From REEB506 sp049317545 (GTDB lineage Bacteria; Pseudomonadota; Alphaproteobacteria; Caulobacterales; Aquidulcibacteraceae): a DNA stretch of 18,153 nt. This document shows, piece by piece, positions 1 to 7,518 of this stretch (its first letter is position 1; each line of letters opens with the position of its first letter). The stretch lies in the NCBI GenBank assembly GCA_049317545.1, contig JBMOIB010000055.1, positions 1 to 18,153 on the forward strand, written 5' to 3'. The position numbers and the translations under genes are program-made. Under the pieces are notes generated by a model. It saw only the letters and a list, made by a program, of their open reading frames with translations. It was not told the origin of the DNA and searched no databases.

Positions 1-191
1 GCGTCGTTCTCGGCGGCGATGACGGAGAGATTCTGGAGGAGCCCGTGCGCGGCGATCGAAGCGGCGAGGGCTTCGATGTCGGCGCGCTTATCGGTGCGGC
101 GAACATTGCTTGCGTGGGGCGATAGCTTTGGAAGCGGGACCAGGAAGACGCGGGCGGTATGCTCGCGGTGATCGACAGCTGCGATGGACAT
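1..191 (-). CDS. ParB/RepB-type partition protein, N-terminal part (cut by left edge)
   Basis: The minus strand from an ATG at 191 reads without a stop to the window edge, giving 63 residues. It begins MSIAAVDHREHTARVFLVPL and continues with a PLxKLSPHxSNVRR stretch (about residues 19-32) and an ALAASIAAHGLLQNLSV stretch (about 41-57). This is the start of the ParB/Srx (ParBc) fold: the Pro-Leu-x-x-Leu strand, the N-V-R segment, then the helix before the LLQNL/V strand. Proteins of this type on alphaproteobacterial plasmids and integrative elements are usually several hundred residues long, so most of the gene lies to the left. A weak GAGG lies about 6 bases before the ATG. It is transcribed away from the catabolic genes. 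Whether it acts in partition or as a ParB-like nuclease cannot be told from this piece. The fold assignment is firm; the plasmid context is inference. Confidence 0.85.
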   Translation of the reverse strand, partial: MSIAAVDHREHTARVFLVPLPKLSPHASNVRRTDKRADIEALAASIAAHGLLQNLSVIAAEND

Positions 192-231
192 GAGAGCCTC
201 GTTCGGCTCCCGGCGGCAGGATGCGAAGCCG

Positions 232-249
232 GGGTCGCGTGCGCGACCC
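232..249. repeat. Perfect inverted repeat in the parB-like leader
   Basis: GGGTCGCG and CGCGACCC are separated by two bases, 41 bases upstream of the parB-like start codon. As DNA it could be an operator or ParB-type binding site; as RNA it would be a GC-rich hairpin in the 5' leader of the parB-like gene. Function is inferred only from position and symmetry. Confidence 0.5.
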
Positions 250-281
250 GTTCCGTTCTGCCCGCGCCTGGAGGCGGCCGA

Positions 282-310
282 TCAAGGGCGAAGAGCGCAG
301 CGTCCCTTGA
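282..310. repeat. TCAAGGG/CCCTTGA inverted repeat
   Basis: Seven-base arms at 282-288 and 304-310 flank 15 bases, in the 288-base gap between the divergent parB-like gene and the first SDR gene. The rest of this gap (192-479) shows no convincing gene. This and the 232-249 repeat are the only structured elements I see there; they may control either gene. Confidence 0.4.
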
Positions 311-479
311 CCGGGCGCCGGCGTGGGCGAACAGACCCCGGGAAGCGCGCGCGACGCCGGTGCGGCTCGCGGTCGTGGCCGAAGTGGAGAAGCACGCCAG
401 GCAGGGGGGAAGGCTCGTCCGTTTGAGCGTGGCGGCCAGGGCTTCGTCGCGGCTATCGATGCCCCGAAAGGCTTGGACG

Positions 480-1259
480 ATGTCAACGGCAACGCGCAAG
501 GCGGCTTTGGTGACCGGCTCGGGCACGGGGATCGGCGCCGCGATCGCTCGCTCCTTGGCCCGGCAGGGCGTGAACGTGGCGGTCAATCACCTCGGGGAGA
601 CGGACCGGGCCCCGGCCGAGGCGGTTGCGGCCGATTGCCGGGCCGCGGGGGGCGAGGCCGTCGTCCTCCAGGGCGACGTCGGGCGAGATGAGGACTGCCG
701 CCGGCTCGTCGCAGACGCCGCAGAGCGCTGGGGTCGGTTGGACTACCTCGTCAACAATGCTGGGTACTCGGCAGGGCGGCCCCTGCAGGATTATGACGCC
801 GTCGAGGTCGTCGAGTTCGAACGGGCCTTCGCCGTCAATACGATCGGGCCGTTCCTTCTGTCCCGCTACGCCGCGGCGCACATGCGCAAGTCGGGCGGCG
901 CCATCGTGAACATCTCTTCCATGGCTGGGCTGACGGCGATGGGGAGTTCTCACGGCTATTGCGCGAGCAAGGCGGCGCTTCTCAGCATCACGCGAACGAT
1001 GGCGCGGGCGCTGGGGCCTCAGGTCCGCGTCAACGCGGTCTGCCCCGGGCTCGTCGACACCGACCATCCGCGTCGCGTGATGGGAGACAGGTTCCAGGAG
1101 ATCGTGGCGCTCGCCGCGCGCCAGAACGTTCTGGGAGAAATCCTGCAGCCCGAGGACATCGCGGCGACCGTCGTGTTTCTTCTTCTCCATGCTGAACAGG
1201 TTACGGGCGAAGTCGTCCGGGTCGACGGCGGCGGTCATCTCGGCGGACGTTTGGGATAG
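480..1259 (+). CDS. SDR family oxidoreductase (classical, FabG-like)
   Basis: A 259-residue classical short-chain dehydrogenase, expected to interconvert an alcohol and a ketone with NAD(P). The cofactor motif TGSGTGIG is at residues 12-19, NNAG at 92-95, the structural Asn in NTIG at 120, the catalytic Ser at 147 (NISS), and the Tyr/Lys pair at 160/164 (YCASK). The end, VTGEVVRVDGGGH, is typical of the FabG-like group. The start at 480 is chosen because GAAAGG lies 8 bases upstream and the Rossmann strand begins right after it; an in-frame ATG at 459 and a much longer upstream frame exist but add nothing domain-like. It is the first gene of a rightward block with the P450, SnoaL-like and MFS genes (83 bases to the next start). 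The substrate is probably a hydroxylated product of the neighbouring P450. Family certain, substrate unknown. Confidence 0.9.
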   Translation: MSTATRKAALVTGSGTGIGAAIARSLARQGVNVAVNHLGETDRAPAEAVAADCRAAGGEAVVLQGDVGRDEDCRRLVADAAERWGRLDYLVNNAGYSAGRPLQDYDAVEVVEFERAFAVNTIGPFLLSRYAAAHMRKSGGAIVNISSMAGLTAMGSSHGYCASKAALLSITRTMARALGPQVRVNAVCPGLVDTDHPRRVMGDRFQEIVALAARQNVLGEILQPEDIAATVVFLLLHAEQVTGEVVRVDGGGHLGGRLG

Positions 1260-1342
1260 CGGGCAATTGGACTTGAGGCTGCGCCGGGGTCTCGTATCTG
1301 GCGCCGATCGAACGACAAGCGAAACCAAGGAGAGAAGCGCGA

Positions 1343-2590
1343 ATGCAGCAGGGGGTTTCACCGGGTCTGGCGGACGAGATCAGACGTTACGTCCTCGAGC
1401 ACGACGGCAGCGCGCAGTGCCCCTACGCGGCGTATGCGGAGCTGCGTCGCGCAGCACCGGTCTATCGAGCGCCTCAGGGCATCTGGATCGTTACAGATTA
1501 CGAGACCTACAACACCTTGCTGCGCGATCGTCGCATCAGCCGAAGTGTGGCGGCGAAGACGGAGATGGGGGTCGCGCCGCCCGACGCCACCCCCGACGAG
1601 AAGGCCGCGTTGGATTCCTTTCCGCACATGATGATCAATCAGGACGGAGAGGACCACCAGCGCGTGCGGCGTCTAATCCGCGGCGCGTTTCTGCCGGCCT
1701 ATGTCGAATCGTGGCGGCCGCGCATCGAGGAGGTAGCGCGCGAGGTCGTCGACGACGCCCTGAAGCTTGGCGCCTTCGACTTCGTGGAACACGTGGGGTA
1801 TCCGCTGCCGGAAAGGATCATGACCGATTTGATCGGTGTCCCGGACGGCCATCGTTCGATTTGGGCGGGCTGGTCACGCGCGATCACGCGCTTCAGCCGC
1901 GCTGAAGGCGATCGGGCGCCCGATATCACGGCGGTGCGCGCGGCGATGACGAACTTCTATGTCTACATGCGCGACCTGGTCCTCAAGCGGCGCACCGAGG
2001 GCGACTATAGCGGCGAAGACATGCTGTCGGTCTTGATCCGCGCCGAAGAGGAGGGGGATCGCCTCTCCGACACGGAACTCGTCGCGACCATGATCACGTT
2101 GACGATGGCGGCCCACGAAACGACCGCGAACCTGATCTCGAACGGCATAGCGACGATCCTCAAGGATCGCTCGCATTTCGAAAAGCTCGAGGCGAACCTC
2201 GATCTCGTTCCGCAAGCCGTCGAGGAGATGCTGAGAACGGATTCGCCGTCGCCTGCCGTTCTCCCGCGCGTCGCGACCGACGATATTCAGGTCAAGGGCG
2301 TCACGATTCCCAAAGGCGAGCGCATCGTGTTCCTGACGTCGGCGATCAATCGCGACCCTGCCGTCTTCGACAATCCGGACACCTTCGACATGATGCGTCC
2401 GGACATTGCGCGTCATCTCGCGTTCGGCTCTGGACCGCACATTTGCATCGGGCAGCACCTCGCGCGCCTTGAGTCGATCACGATGTTCCGGGAGGTGCTC
2501 ACGCGGATGCCGAACCTCCGCCTGACGGAGGAGCCCCGCTTCAGCGCGGGGCGGGCGCGGCACCTTGAGAAGCTCATGGTGGCGGTATGA
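1343..2590 (+). CDS. Cytochrome P450 (bacterial class I type)
   Basis: A 415-residue soluble P450, the normal length for bacterial class I enzymes that take electrons from a small ferredoxin. Visible motifs are the I-helix oxygen-activation site AAHETT (256-261, acid-alcohol pair Glu259/Thr260), the K-helix ExxR (Glu295-Arg298), and the haem loop FGSGPHICIG (361-370) with Cys368 as thiolate ligand. There is no membrane anchor. It presumably hydroxylates the pathway substrate. AAGGAG lies 10 bases before the ATG. Its stop overlaps the start of the SnoaL-like gene (ATGA at 2587-2590), so the two are probably translationally coupled. The putidaredoxin-like ferredoxin at 4449-4769 is the obvious redox partner candidate, though the second P450 looks closer to the CYP101 type that uses such ferredoxins. 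The CYP family cannot be assigned by eye. Confidence 0.93.
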   Translation: MQQGVSPGLADEIRRYVLEHDGSAQCPYAAYAELRRAAPVYRAPQGIWIVTDYETYNTLLRDRRISRSVAAKTEMGVAPPDATPDEKAALDSFPHMMINQDGEDHQRVRRLIRGAFLPAYVESWRPRIEEVAREVVDDALKLGAFDFVEHVGYPLPERIMTDLIGVPDGHRSIWAGWSRAITRFSRAEGDRAPDITAVRAAMTNFYVYMRDLVLKRRTEGDYSGEDMLSVLIRAEEEGDRLSDTELVATMITLTMAAHETTANLISNGIATILKDRSHFEKLEANLDLVPQAVEEMLRTDSPSPAVLPRVATDDIQVKGVTIPKGERIVFLTSAINRDPAVFDNPDTFDMMRPDIARHLAFGSGPHICIGQHLARLESITMFREVLTRMPNLRLTEEPRFSAGRARHLEKLMVAV

Positions 2591-3183
2591 CCGCGCTCGC
2601 GGAACTGGCGGCCAAGCAGGCCATCACGGAGCAGATCTACCGGTACTGCCGGGGAATCGATCGCATGGACCTAGATCTGGCGCTGTCCGTCTGGCACTCC
2701 GATGGCGTGGTCGATTTCACTGACGGCATCGCCGTCAGCAATTACCCGCCAGGGCCGCCGCCAGTGCCCGTTCATCGGCACTTCGAATGGGCGTGGCCTT
2801 TCCGAAAGACGTTCCTTTCGCACTCTCACCAAGCGACAAACATTCTGATCACCGTCGACGGTGACCGGGCTGCGTCCGAAACGACGAGCATCACGGTGCT
2901 GCAGAAGGCGGGGGAGAGCGGAACAATCGATCAGGAGGTTTTCTGGGGGCGCTGGCTCGATCGGTGGTCAAAGCGTGACGGACGATGGGCGGTCGACTAT
3001 CGGAGGGCGATTACAGACTGCCGCTTCGCGACATCGTGGGCAGCGCGGCCTGTAGATGATCCTGCCCCGCGCGCCGCGCGCCGAGACCGGAGCGATCCAT
3101 CGTACTGGTTCTTTGATCTCTCGCTTGGGACAGACTCCATTGTCGAAGCGTCCCGGCAATCGGCGAGAGGCGGAGCGCAATGA
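2587..3183 (+). CDS. SnoaL-like (NTF2-fold) protein, possible dehydratase/lyase
   Basis: A 198-residue protein opening with the SnoaL_4/scytalone dehydratase signature: I-x-x-Q-I-Y-R-Y-C-R-G-I-D-R-M-D (about 13-28), then a pocket strand SVWHSDGVVDF (34-44). Asp25 and His81 (in SHSHQATN, 78-85) fall where the LinA dehydrochlorinase dyad Asp25/His73 and scytalone dehydratase residues lie, so a dehydratase, isomerase or lyase role is plausible; that alignment was made by eye. The last 45 or so residues are a charged, Arg-rich tail outside the usual domain, which is normally 130-160 residues. It is locked between its neighbours by ATGA overlaps at both ends (2587-2590 with the P450, 3180-3183 with the MFS gene), so it is made together with them. 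Fold well supported, reaction not. Confidence 0.8.
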   Translation: MTALAELAAKQAITEQIYRYCRGIDRMDLDLALSVWHSDGVVDFTDGIAVSNYPPGPPPVPVHRHFEWAWPFRKTFLSHSHQATNILITVDGDRAASETTSITVLQKAGESGTIDQEVFWGRWLDRWSKRDGRWAVDYRRAITDCRFATSWAARPVDDPAPRAARRDRSDPSYWFFDLSLGTDSIVEASRQSARGGAQ

Positions 3184-4427
3184 ATCAGTCATCGCATGGC
3201 GCGACAAAGCCTGCCAACGAATGGGCCAGTGGGGGAGCGCTGGTGGTGGCGGCCACCGGCGGCATGTCGGTTGCGGCCCTCCTGATCTACACGTCGGGGG
3301 TCTTTTTCGAGCCGCTTCAACGCGAGTTTGGGTGGTCTCGCACAGAGATCGTCTCGGGGCTGACGATCAATTCCATCGTCGCGGTCGTCCTCGCTCCGAT
3401 CCTGGGCAGGCTGGTTGATCGGCATGGCGCTCGAACACTGGCGCTGCCTGGCCTTGTGCTTTTCACGGGCGCTTTCGCCGCGCTTGGACTGTCAACCGGA
3501 TCGGTATGGCTCTGGTGGGCGATGTGGTTCGTGCTTTCCATTTCGGCCTCCATGCTCAGTCCGACCGTATGGACCTCTGCTGTCGCGGAGAGGTTTGACC
3601 GGCATCGAGGGCTTGCGCTCGCGATCACCTTATCAGGCACTGGCGTTACCGGGATCGTCGGGCCGCTCCTGGCGACATTGATGCTGTCGCATTGGGGGTG
3701 GCGCGGGGCGTACTTGGGACTGGCGGTTCTCTGGTGCGTCGTCATCCTGCCTCTGGCGATTGCCTTCTTCTGGAGCCGGCGAGAGCTCGTGGGGCGCGCC
3801 ACCGCCACGGCCGCACCGCCGGCGTCAGAGATGACCAAGCTTGGGGACCTCGCGCCGATCCTGCGCTCCGGCCCATTCATTTGCCTTTCGCTCGGCACGT
3901 TCCTCGTCGTGATGGTGACGACCGGCGCGCTCGTTCACTTCGTTCCTTTTTTACTCGACCATAAGGTATCTCCATCAGTCGCGGCGACGGCAGCTGGCAT
4001 CATTGGGATCGCGAACATTCTGGGGCGCATAGGAACGGGATTCATATTGGACCGTCTGGATCCGACGAAGGTCGGCGCCTTCATGTTCGGCGCGCCGATC
4101 ATCGTCATGGTCGGGCTCCTTGGATTTGACGGAACCCTGGCAAGCGCCTTTGCGCTCGCCTTCATTCTCGGTGTCTGCGTCGGCGCCGAGCTGGATATCG
4201 CCGCGTATCTGACGTCGAGATCATTCGGAACGAAGAATTTCGGACTTCTGTTCGGCGTGGTGGTCGGCTTGGTCGCATTTGCCGCCGGAGCTGGTCCTCT
4301 CGTCGCCGGCGCAGTCGCGGACTCGACGGGTGACTATCGAACCGCGCTTTGGGCTGCGATGCCGCTTTGCTTGTGCGCGAGCGCGCTGGTCTTTGGCGTT
4401 GGCTCGAAGCGAGCGCAGACAGCGTAA
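3180..4427 (+). CDS. MFS transporter, OFA / monocarboxylate type
   Basis: A 415-residue inner-membrane carrier with about 12 hydrophobic helices. After a short polar N-terminus the first helix reads GGMSVAALLIYTSGVFFEPL, a pattern typical of the oxalate/formate antiporter and monocarboxylate porter group; the following FGWSRTEI stretch also fits. The MFS loop motif GRLVDRHG is at 76-83 and its second-half counterpart GRIGTGFILDR at about 282-292. It probably imports an organic-acid substrate or exports an intermediate. The start overlaps the SnoaL stop (ATGA), making it the last gene of the 480-4427 block. A second, related carrier is cut by the right edge of the window. The following 21 bases before the convergent ferredoxin gene hold no clear hairpin. 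Family clear, substrate inferred from neighbours only. Confidence 0.9.
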   Translation: MNQSSHGATKPANEWASGGALVVAATGGMSVAALLIYTSGVFFEPLQREFGWSRTEIVSGLTINSIVAVVLAPILGRLVDRHGARTLALPGLVLFTGAFAALGLSTGSVWLWWAMWFVLSISASMLSPTVWTSAVAERFDRHRGLALAITLSGTGVTGIVGPLLATLMLSHWGWRGAYLGLAVLWCVVILPLAIAFFWSRRELVGRATATAAPPASEMTKLGDLAPILRSGPFICLSLGTFLVVMVTTGALVHFVPFLLDHKVSPSVAATAAGIIGIANILGRIGTGFILDRLDPTKVGAFMFGAPIIVMVGLLGFDGTLASAFALAFILGVCVGAELDIAAYLTSRSFGTKNFGLLFGVVVGLVAFAAGAGPLVAGAVADSTGDYRTALWAAMPLCLCASALVFGVGSKRAQTA

Positions 4428-4448
4428 CGTTCCCGGTTCAACGCGGTC

Positions 4449-4769
4449 TTAGTGCTGGCTTTCCGGAAGATGAACGACCAGTTCATCGAGGTCTTGCGAA
4501 ACCTTGATCTGGCAAGCCAGCCGAGATGTTTCGCGACCCCCGTTCGCAAAGTCGAGCATCGTGCTCTCGATTTCGCCGGGCGCGCCAACCTTGGCGAACC
4601 AGGCATCGTCGAAGAACACGTGACAGGTTGCGCAGGCGCAGGCTCCGCCGCAGTCCGCGTCGATTCCTGGTACGCCGTTCTTTACAGCTGTCTCCATCAC
4701 CGATTCACCCGGCTTCGCCACGATCTCGTGACGCTGCCCATTGATCTCGATGAAGATGATCTTTGGCAT
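4449..4769 (-). CDS. [2Fe-2S] ferredoxin, putidaredoxin/adrenodoxin type
   Basis: A 106-residue ferredoxin, the same size as putidaredoxin. The cluster ligands are Cys40, Cys46, Cys49 and Cys86 (C-x5-C-x2-C ... RLACQI), almost superimposable on putidaredoxin Cys39/45/48/86; the CGGACACATCHVFF stretch is diagnostic. It shuttles electrons from an NADH-dependent ferredoxin reductase to class I P450s, and two P450 genes lie in this window. An upstream in-frame start at 4868 is rejected: the ATG at 4769 is preceded by AAGAAGG at 5 bases and gives the standard family N-terminus (MPKIIFIEINGQ). It lies 11 bases after the stop of the extended SDR gene, on the same strand, so the two form an operon. 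No reductase gene is visible, so the partner must lie elsewhere. Confidence 0.95.
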   Translation of the reverse strand: MPKIIFIEINGQRHEIVAKPGESVMETAVKNGVPGIDADCGGACACATCHVFFDDAWFAKVGAPGEIESTMLDFANGGRETSRLACQIKVSQDLDELVVHLPESQH

Positions 4770-4780
4770 GTCGGCCTTCT

Positions 4781-5707
4781 TCAGTCTGCGATGAGTTTGA
4801 GATGAGGGAAGTGCGACCGAAGGGTCTCGGTCAGGCCGTCGCGCCAGGACACCCGACACGGTCCGCAAATCGCCTCGCGCTTGGCGTTATCGCAGAGATA
4901 CATGTCATGGTAGTAGTCTGACGCCTTGAACGTGAGCTTTGCGCCGGCCTGCGCCGCGACATCGCCAAGCATTTGCGAAAAGGTCATGGGCTCGTCGCCC
5001 GCCATGTTGACGATCGTTGCCGGAACGGCCGCTGCTTGCAGCAGTGTGGGCGTGAACCGCGCAATGTCGTCGACGTGAATGGGCGCGCACCAGCGCTCGA
5101 AATCAGGGCGCTCTATGGCTTCGCCGGCGAGCATGCGCTTCAGGAAGCTGACAGGAACACCGCCCCAGCTTCCGGGCCCGTAGCATACGCCAGGGCGGAT
5201 GATGACGGTGGGAAGGTCATAGAGCGTCGCGAGCGCGCGCACGACCGCTTCAGCGGCGATCTTGCTAACCTGGTATGCGGGAATGAAGACGAGCCCGCCG
5301 CCGAGCGGGTCGGTTTCCTTGTGGCGGTGGTCCGGCTCGAGATGTTTGTAGATCGCGGTCGACGAGATGAAGAAGAAGGCCTCGGCTGTCTTGAAGCGCG
5401 TCATGAGTTTCGCGCATGCCACGCCGTTGACGTCGATCGCAGCGTCGTAACTCTGGGTTTCCCGCAGCATCGCCGTATGAATGACGTGCGTGACGTCCGC
5501 AGGCGGCGTCTCCGGAAAGTCGTCGGTCGCCATGTTCCATGCGATGCAGTGCACGCCTGCGGCTTCCAGTTCCGCGCGCGCAGCCGCCTCGTTTTCTCCG
5601 AACAGAGATAATCCCCAGACCTCGTTGTCCTTCGCCAGGAGCAGGGCGATTGGGCGAGCGATGAGGCCGGTGACGCCGGTGATCAGAATCTTGCGCTTCT
5701 TGAGCAT
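4781..5707 (-). CDS. NAD-dependent epimerase/dehydratase family protein (extended SDR)
   Basis: A 308-residue extended SDR. It starts MLKKRKILITGVTGLIARPI; the Rossmann glycine motif is TGVTGLIA (10-17) with Ala where the third Gly usually stands. The catalytic set is visible: Ser/Thr at 115-117 (FISSTAIY), Tyr145 and Lys149 (YQVSK). RPGVCYGPGSW (171-181) and the substrate-domain segment HVDDIARF (211-218) are typical of the family. Members act on sugar nucleotides, sterols (3-beta-HSD type) or aldehydes/ketones; in this context a ketone or hydroxyl on a pathway intermediate is more likely than a sugar nucleotide. I chose the ATG at 5707 since the first beta strand begins there; an in-frame ATG at 5752 and a GTG at 5782 are alternatives, and no ribosome binding site is decisive. 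It is co-transcribed with the ferredoxin 11 bases downstream. Confidence 0.85.
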   Translation of the reverse strand: MLKKRKILITGVTGLIARPIALLLAKDNEVWGLSLFGENEAAARAELEAAGVHCIAWNMATDDFPETPPADVTHVIHTAMLRETQSYDAAIDVNGVACAKLMTRFKTAEAFFFISSTAIYKHLEPDHRHKETDPLGGGLVFIPAYQVSKIAAEAVVRALATLYDLPTVIIRPGVCYGPGSWGGVPVSFLKRMLAGEAIERPDFERWCAPIHVDDIARFTPTLLQAAAVPATIVNMAGDEPMTFSQMLGDVAAQAGAKLTFKASDYYHDMYLCDNAKREAICGPCRVSWRDGLTETLRSHFPHLKLIAD

Positions 5708-6022
5708 TGCAGGTGTCTCACGTGGGAAATCGCGTCTAACAGGGCCGACCATCTCGGCAATCGTCCGTTCGGCCGAATCCACGCCCCTCGCGTCCTTGGG
5801 CCGGCATGGAGCTTTCGCAGACGCCAGGCGCGGACGACTTTAGTCCGCCAGGACCATGCAGTTGCGTCCGCGATCTCTAGCCTGCGCATCCTGGCGAGAC
5901 GCTGGCGTTTTGGCGGAAGGGCGGTATCGGATGTTGGCGCGCTGGCGATCTCCGTCCGCGCTGACGAGCGTCGCCGATGCTCCTCCAGAGGGCGTGCGCA
6001 GCTCCAAGACCGGGAGGATTTG
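5708..6022. promoter_or_regulatory. Divergent control region between extended SDR and ALDH genes
   Basis: These 315 bases hold no supported gene. They must contain the promoters for the leftward SDR-ferredoxin operon and the rightward ALDH-SDR operon. An inverted repeat GCGGAC-N7-GTCCGC lies at 5830-5848. Five copies of C/T-TGGCG in the same direction occur at 5891, 5902, 5910, 5934 and 5942, some about one helical turn apart. I could not place -35/-10 boxes with confidence. GGGAGG at 6012-6017 is the ribosome binding site of the ALDH gene. Confidence 0.45.
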
Positions 6023-7483
6023 ATGACCACGTCGTTCGATAATGCCGCTTTGCTCGATGGACGCAGCTTTATCGATGGTGCGTTGACCGAGGGGAGCGGT
6101 GGCGTGCGGCCGCATGTCTATCCCGTGACGGGTCAGCCCCGCGGCGAGTGCCACTATGGCGGGGAAGCGGATGTAGATGAAGCGGTGCGCGCCGCCGAGC
6201 GCGCCTTTCCCGCGTGGCGCGCCGTCGACCCCTCGACGCGGCGCGGATACCTTCAGCGGCTTGCGGACCTCCTGATCGCCCACAAACCGGAGTTCGACAC
6301 GATCAACGCCTACGAGCTCGGCGTCCCAATGCAGGTCGGCAGCACGGCGATCCTCACGGCCATGTGGTTCCAGTACTATGCGGGGTGGATCGACAAGATC
6401 GAAGGCCACGTTCCAACGCTCGCGACGAGCGGCGGCTTCGGATACACCCGCGCCGAGCCGTGGGGCGTGATCTGTGCGATCGTGCCCTTCAATGGCGGGC
6501 TCATCGACATCGGCCTGAAAGTGGCTCCAGCGCTCGCAGCAGGCAATACGGTCGTCATCAAGCCGTCCGAGCTCGCGCCGTTTGCGCCTATTCTTTTCGC
6601 AAAGCTCGCAGCGAAGGCCGGGATCCCGGATGGCGTCGTCAACGTCATCCAGGGGGGCGCAGCCGTCGGAGACGCGCTGGTCCGTCATCGTGGGATCGCC
6701 AAGATCAGCTTCACGGGCGGCGGTTCGACCGCGCAAAAGGTCTTGCGCGCCGCGGCCGATCGCATGACGCCTGTGGTGACCGAACTCGGCGGCAAATCGG
6801 CGAATATCATCTTCCCGGACGCCGACCTCACGCGTGCGCTCGATTTCTCCTGCCGCTTTCCGCTGGAGGTGCAGGCGGGGCAGAATTGCCAGAAGCCGTC
6901 TCGCTTGTTCGTGCACCGCTCGATCTACAAGGAGGCGCTCGATCGCATCGCCGCGATCGCCGAGAGTTTCGTGCTCGGCGATCCCTTCGAGTCCGGCACG
7001 ACGATGGGGCCAGTGATCAGCGAGCCGCTTGCTGAGCGCTGCGTTTCGATGGTCAAGGCGGGCGTGGCGCAGGGGCAGGGGCGGCTCTTGACCGGCGGCG
7101 CGAGGCTCGGCGAACGGTTCGCGAACGGCTTTTTCGTGAAGCCGACGGTCGTCGCCGACGTCGACAACGCCTCGGCCTTGGCTCAGGAGGAAATCTTCGG
7201 GCCGGTGCTCTGCGTCCTGCCGTTCGACACCGAGGAAGAGGCGGTCACGAAGGCGAACGACACACCGTTCGGATTGTCCGCCTACATACAGACGCGGGAT
7301 TTGGCCACCGCGCACCGCGTCGCGGCGCGGCTCGAAGCGGGCATGGTCAACGTCAACGGCTTCTACAACGTCAATCCCGGTAGCCCGTTCGGCGGCTACA
7401 AGACGAGCGGCGTCGGGCGCGAAGGCGGCCGCTGGGGCATCGAAGAGTTCCTGCAGGTCAAGAACGTCTTCATCGATTTCTGA
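6023..7483 (+). CDS. NAD(P)-dependent aldehyde dehydrogenase
   Basis: A 486-residue aldehyde dehydrogenase of normal length. All key residues are present: Asn157 (PFNGG), Lys180 in the cofactor site (VVIKPSE), the general base Glu254 (TELGGKSAN) and the nucleophile Cys289 (AGQNCQKPSR). The end reads GYKTSGVGREGG...EEFLQVKNVFI, usual for the ALDH superfamily. It oxidises an aldehyde to its acid (or CoA ester if it were of the acylating kind, which the sequence does not suggest). GGGAGG lies 5 bases before the ATG at 6023; a TTG one codon upstream is less likely. The next gene, an SDR, starts 35 bases after its stop, so alcohol to aldehyde to acid oxidation by this pair is a reasonable reading. 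Aldehyde identity unknown. Confidence 0.93.
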   Translation: MTTSFDNAALLDGRSFIDGALTEGSGGVRPHVYPVTGQPRGECHYGGEADVDEAVRAAERAFPAWRAVDPSTRRGYLQRLADLLIAHKPEFDTINAYELGVPMQVGSTAILTAMWFQYYAGWIDKIEGHVPTLATSGGFGYTRAEPWGVICAIVPFNGGLIDIGLKVAPALAAGNTVVIKPSELAPFAPILFAKLAAKAGIPDGVVNVIQGGAAVGDALVRHRGIAKISFTGGGSTAQKVLRAAADRMTPVVTELGGKSANIIFPDADLTRALDFSCRFPLEVQAGQNCQKPSRLFVHRSIYKEALDRIAAIAESFVLGDPFESGTTMGPVISEPLAERCVSMVKAGVAQGQGRLLTGGARLGERFANGFFVKPTVVADVDNASALAQEEIFGPVLCVLPFDTEEEAVTKANDTPFGLSAYIQTRDLATAHRVAARLEAGMVNVNGFYNVNPGSPFGGYKTSGVGREGGRWGIEEFLQVKNVFIDF

Positions 7484-7518
7484 GGTGAGCGGGAAGCTCC
7501 GCAAGCAGAGGCGTCATC

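Noticed and set aside
159..479. A 107-codon N-terminal extension of the first SDR
   Set aside because: The extension crosses the divergent parB start and the two inverted repeats, is Arg/Ala-rich and has no domain; the ATG at 480 has a ribosome binding site and gives the standard SDR N-terminus.
5840..7504. A 554-codon open frame on the minus strand
   Set aside because: It lies antisense to the aldehyde dehydrogenase, which has all catalytic residues; the antisense product is low-complexity His/Arg/Asp-rich with no recognisable fold.
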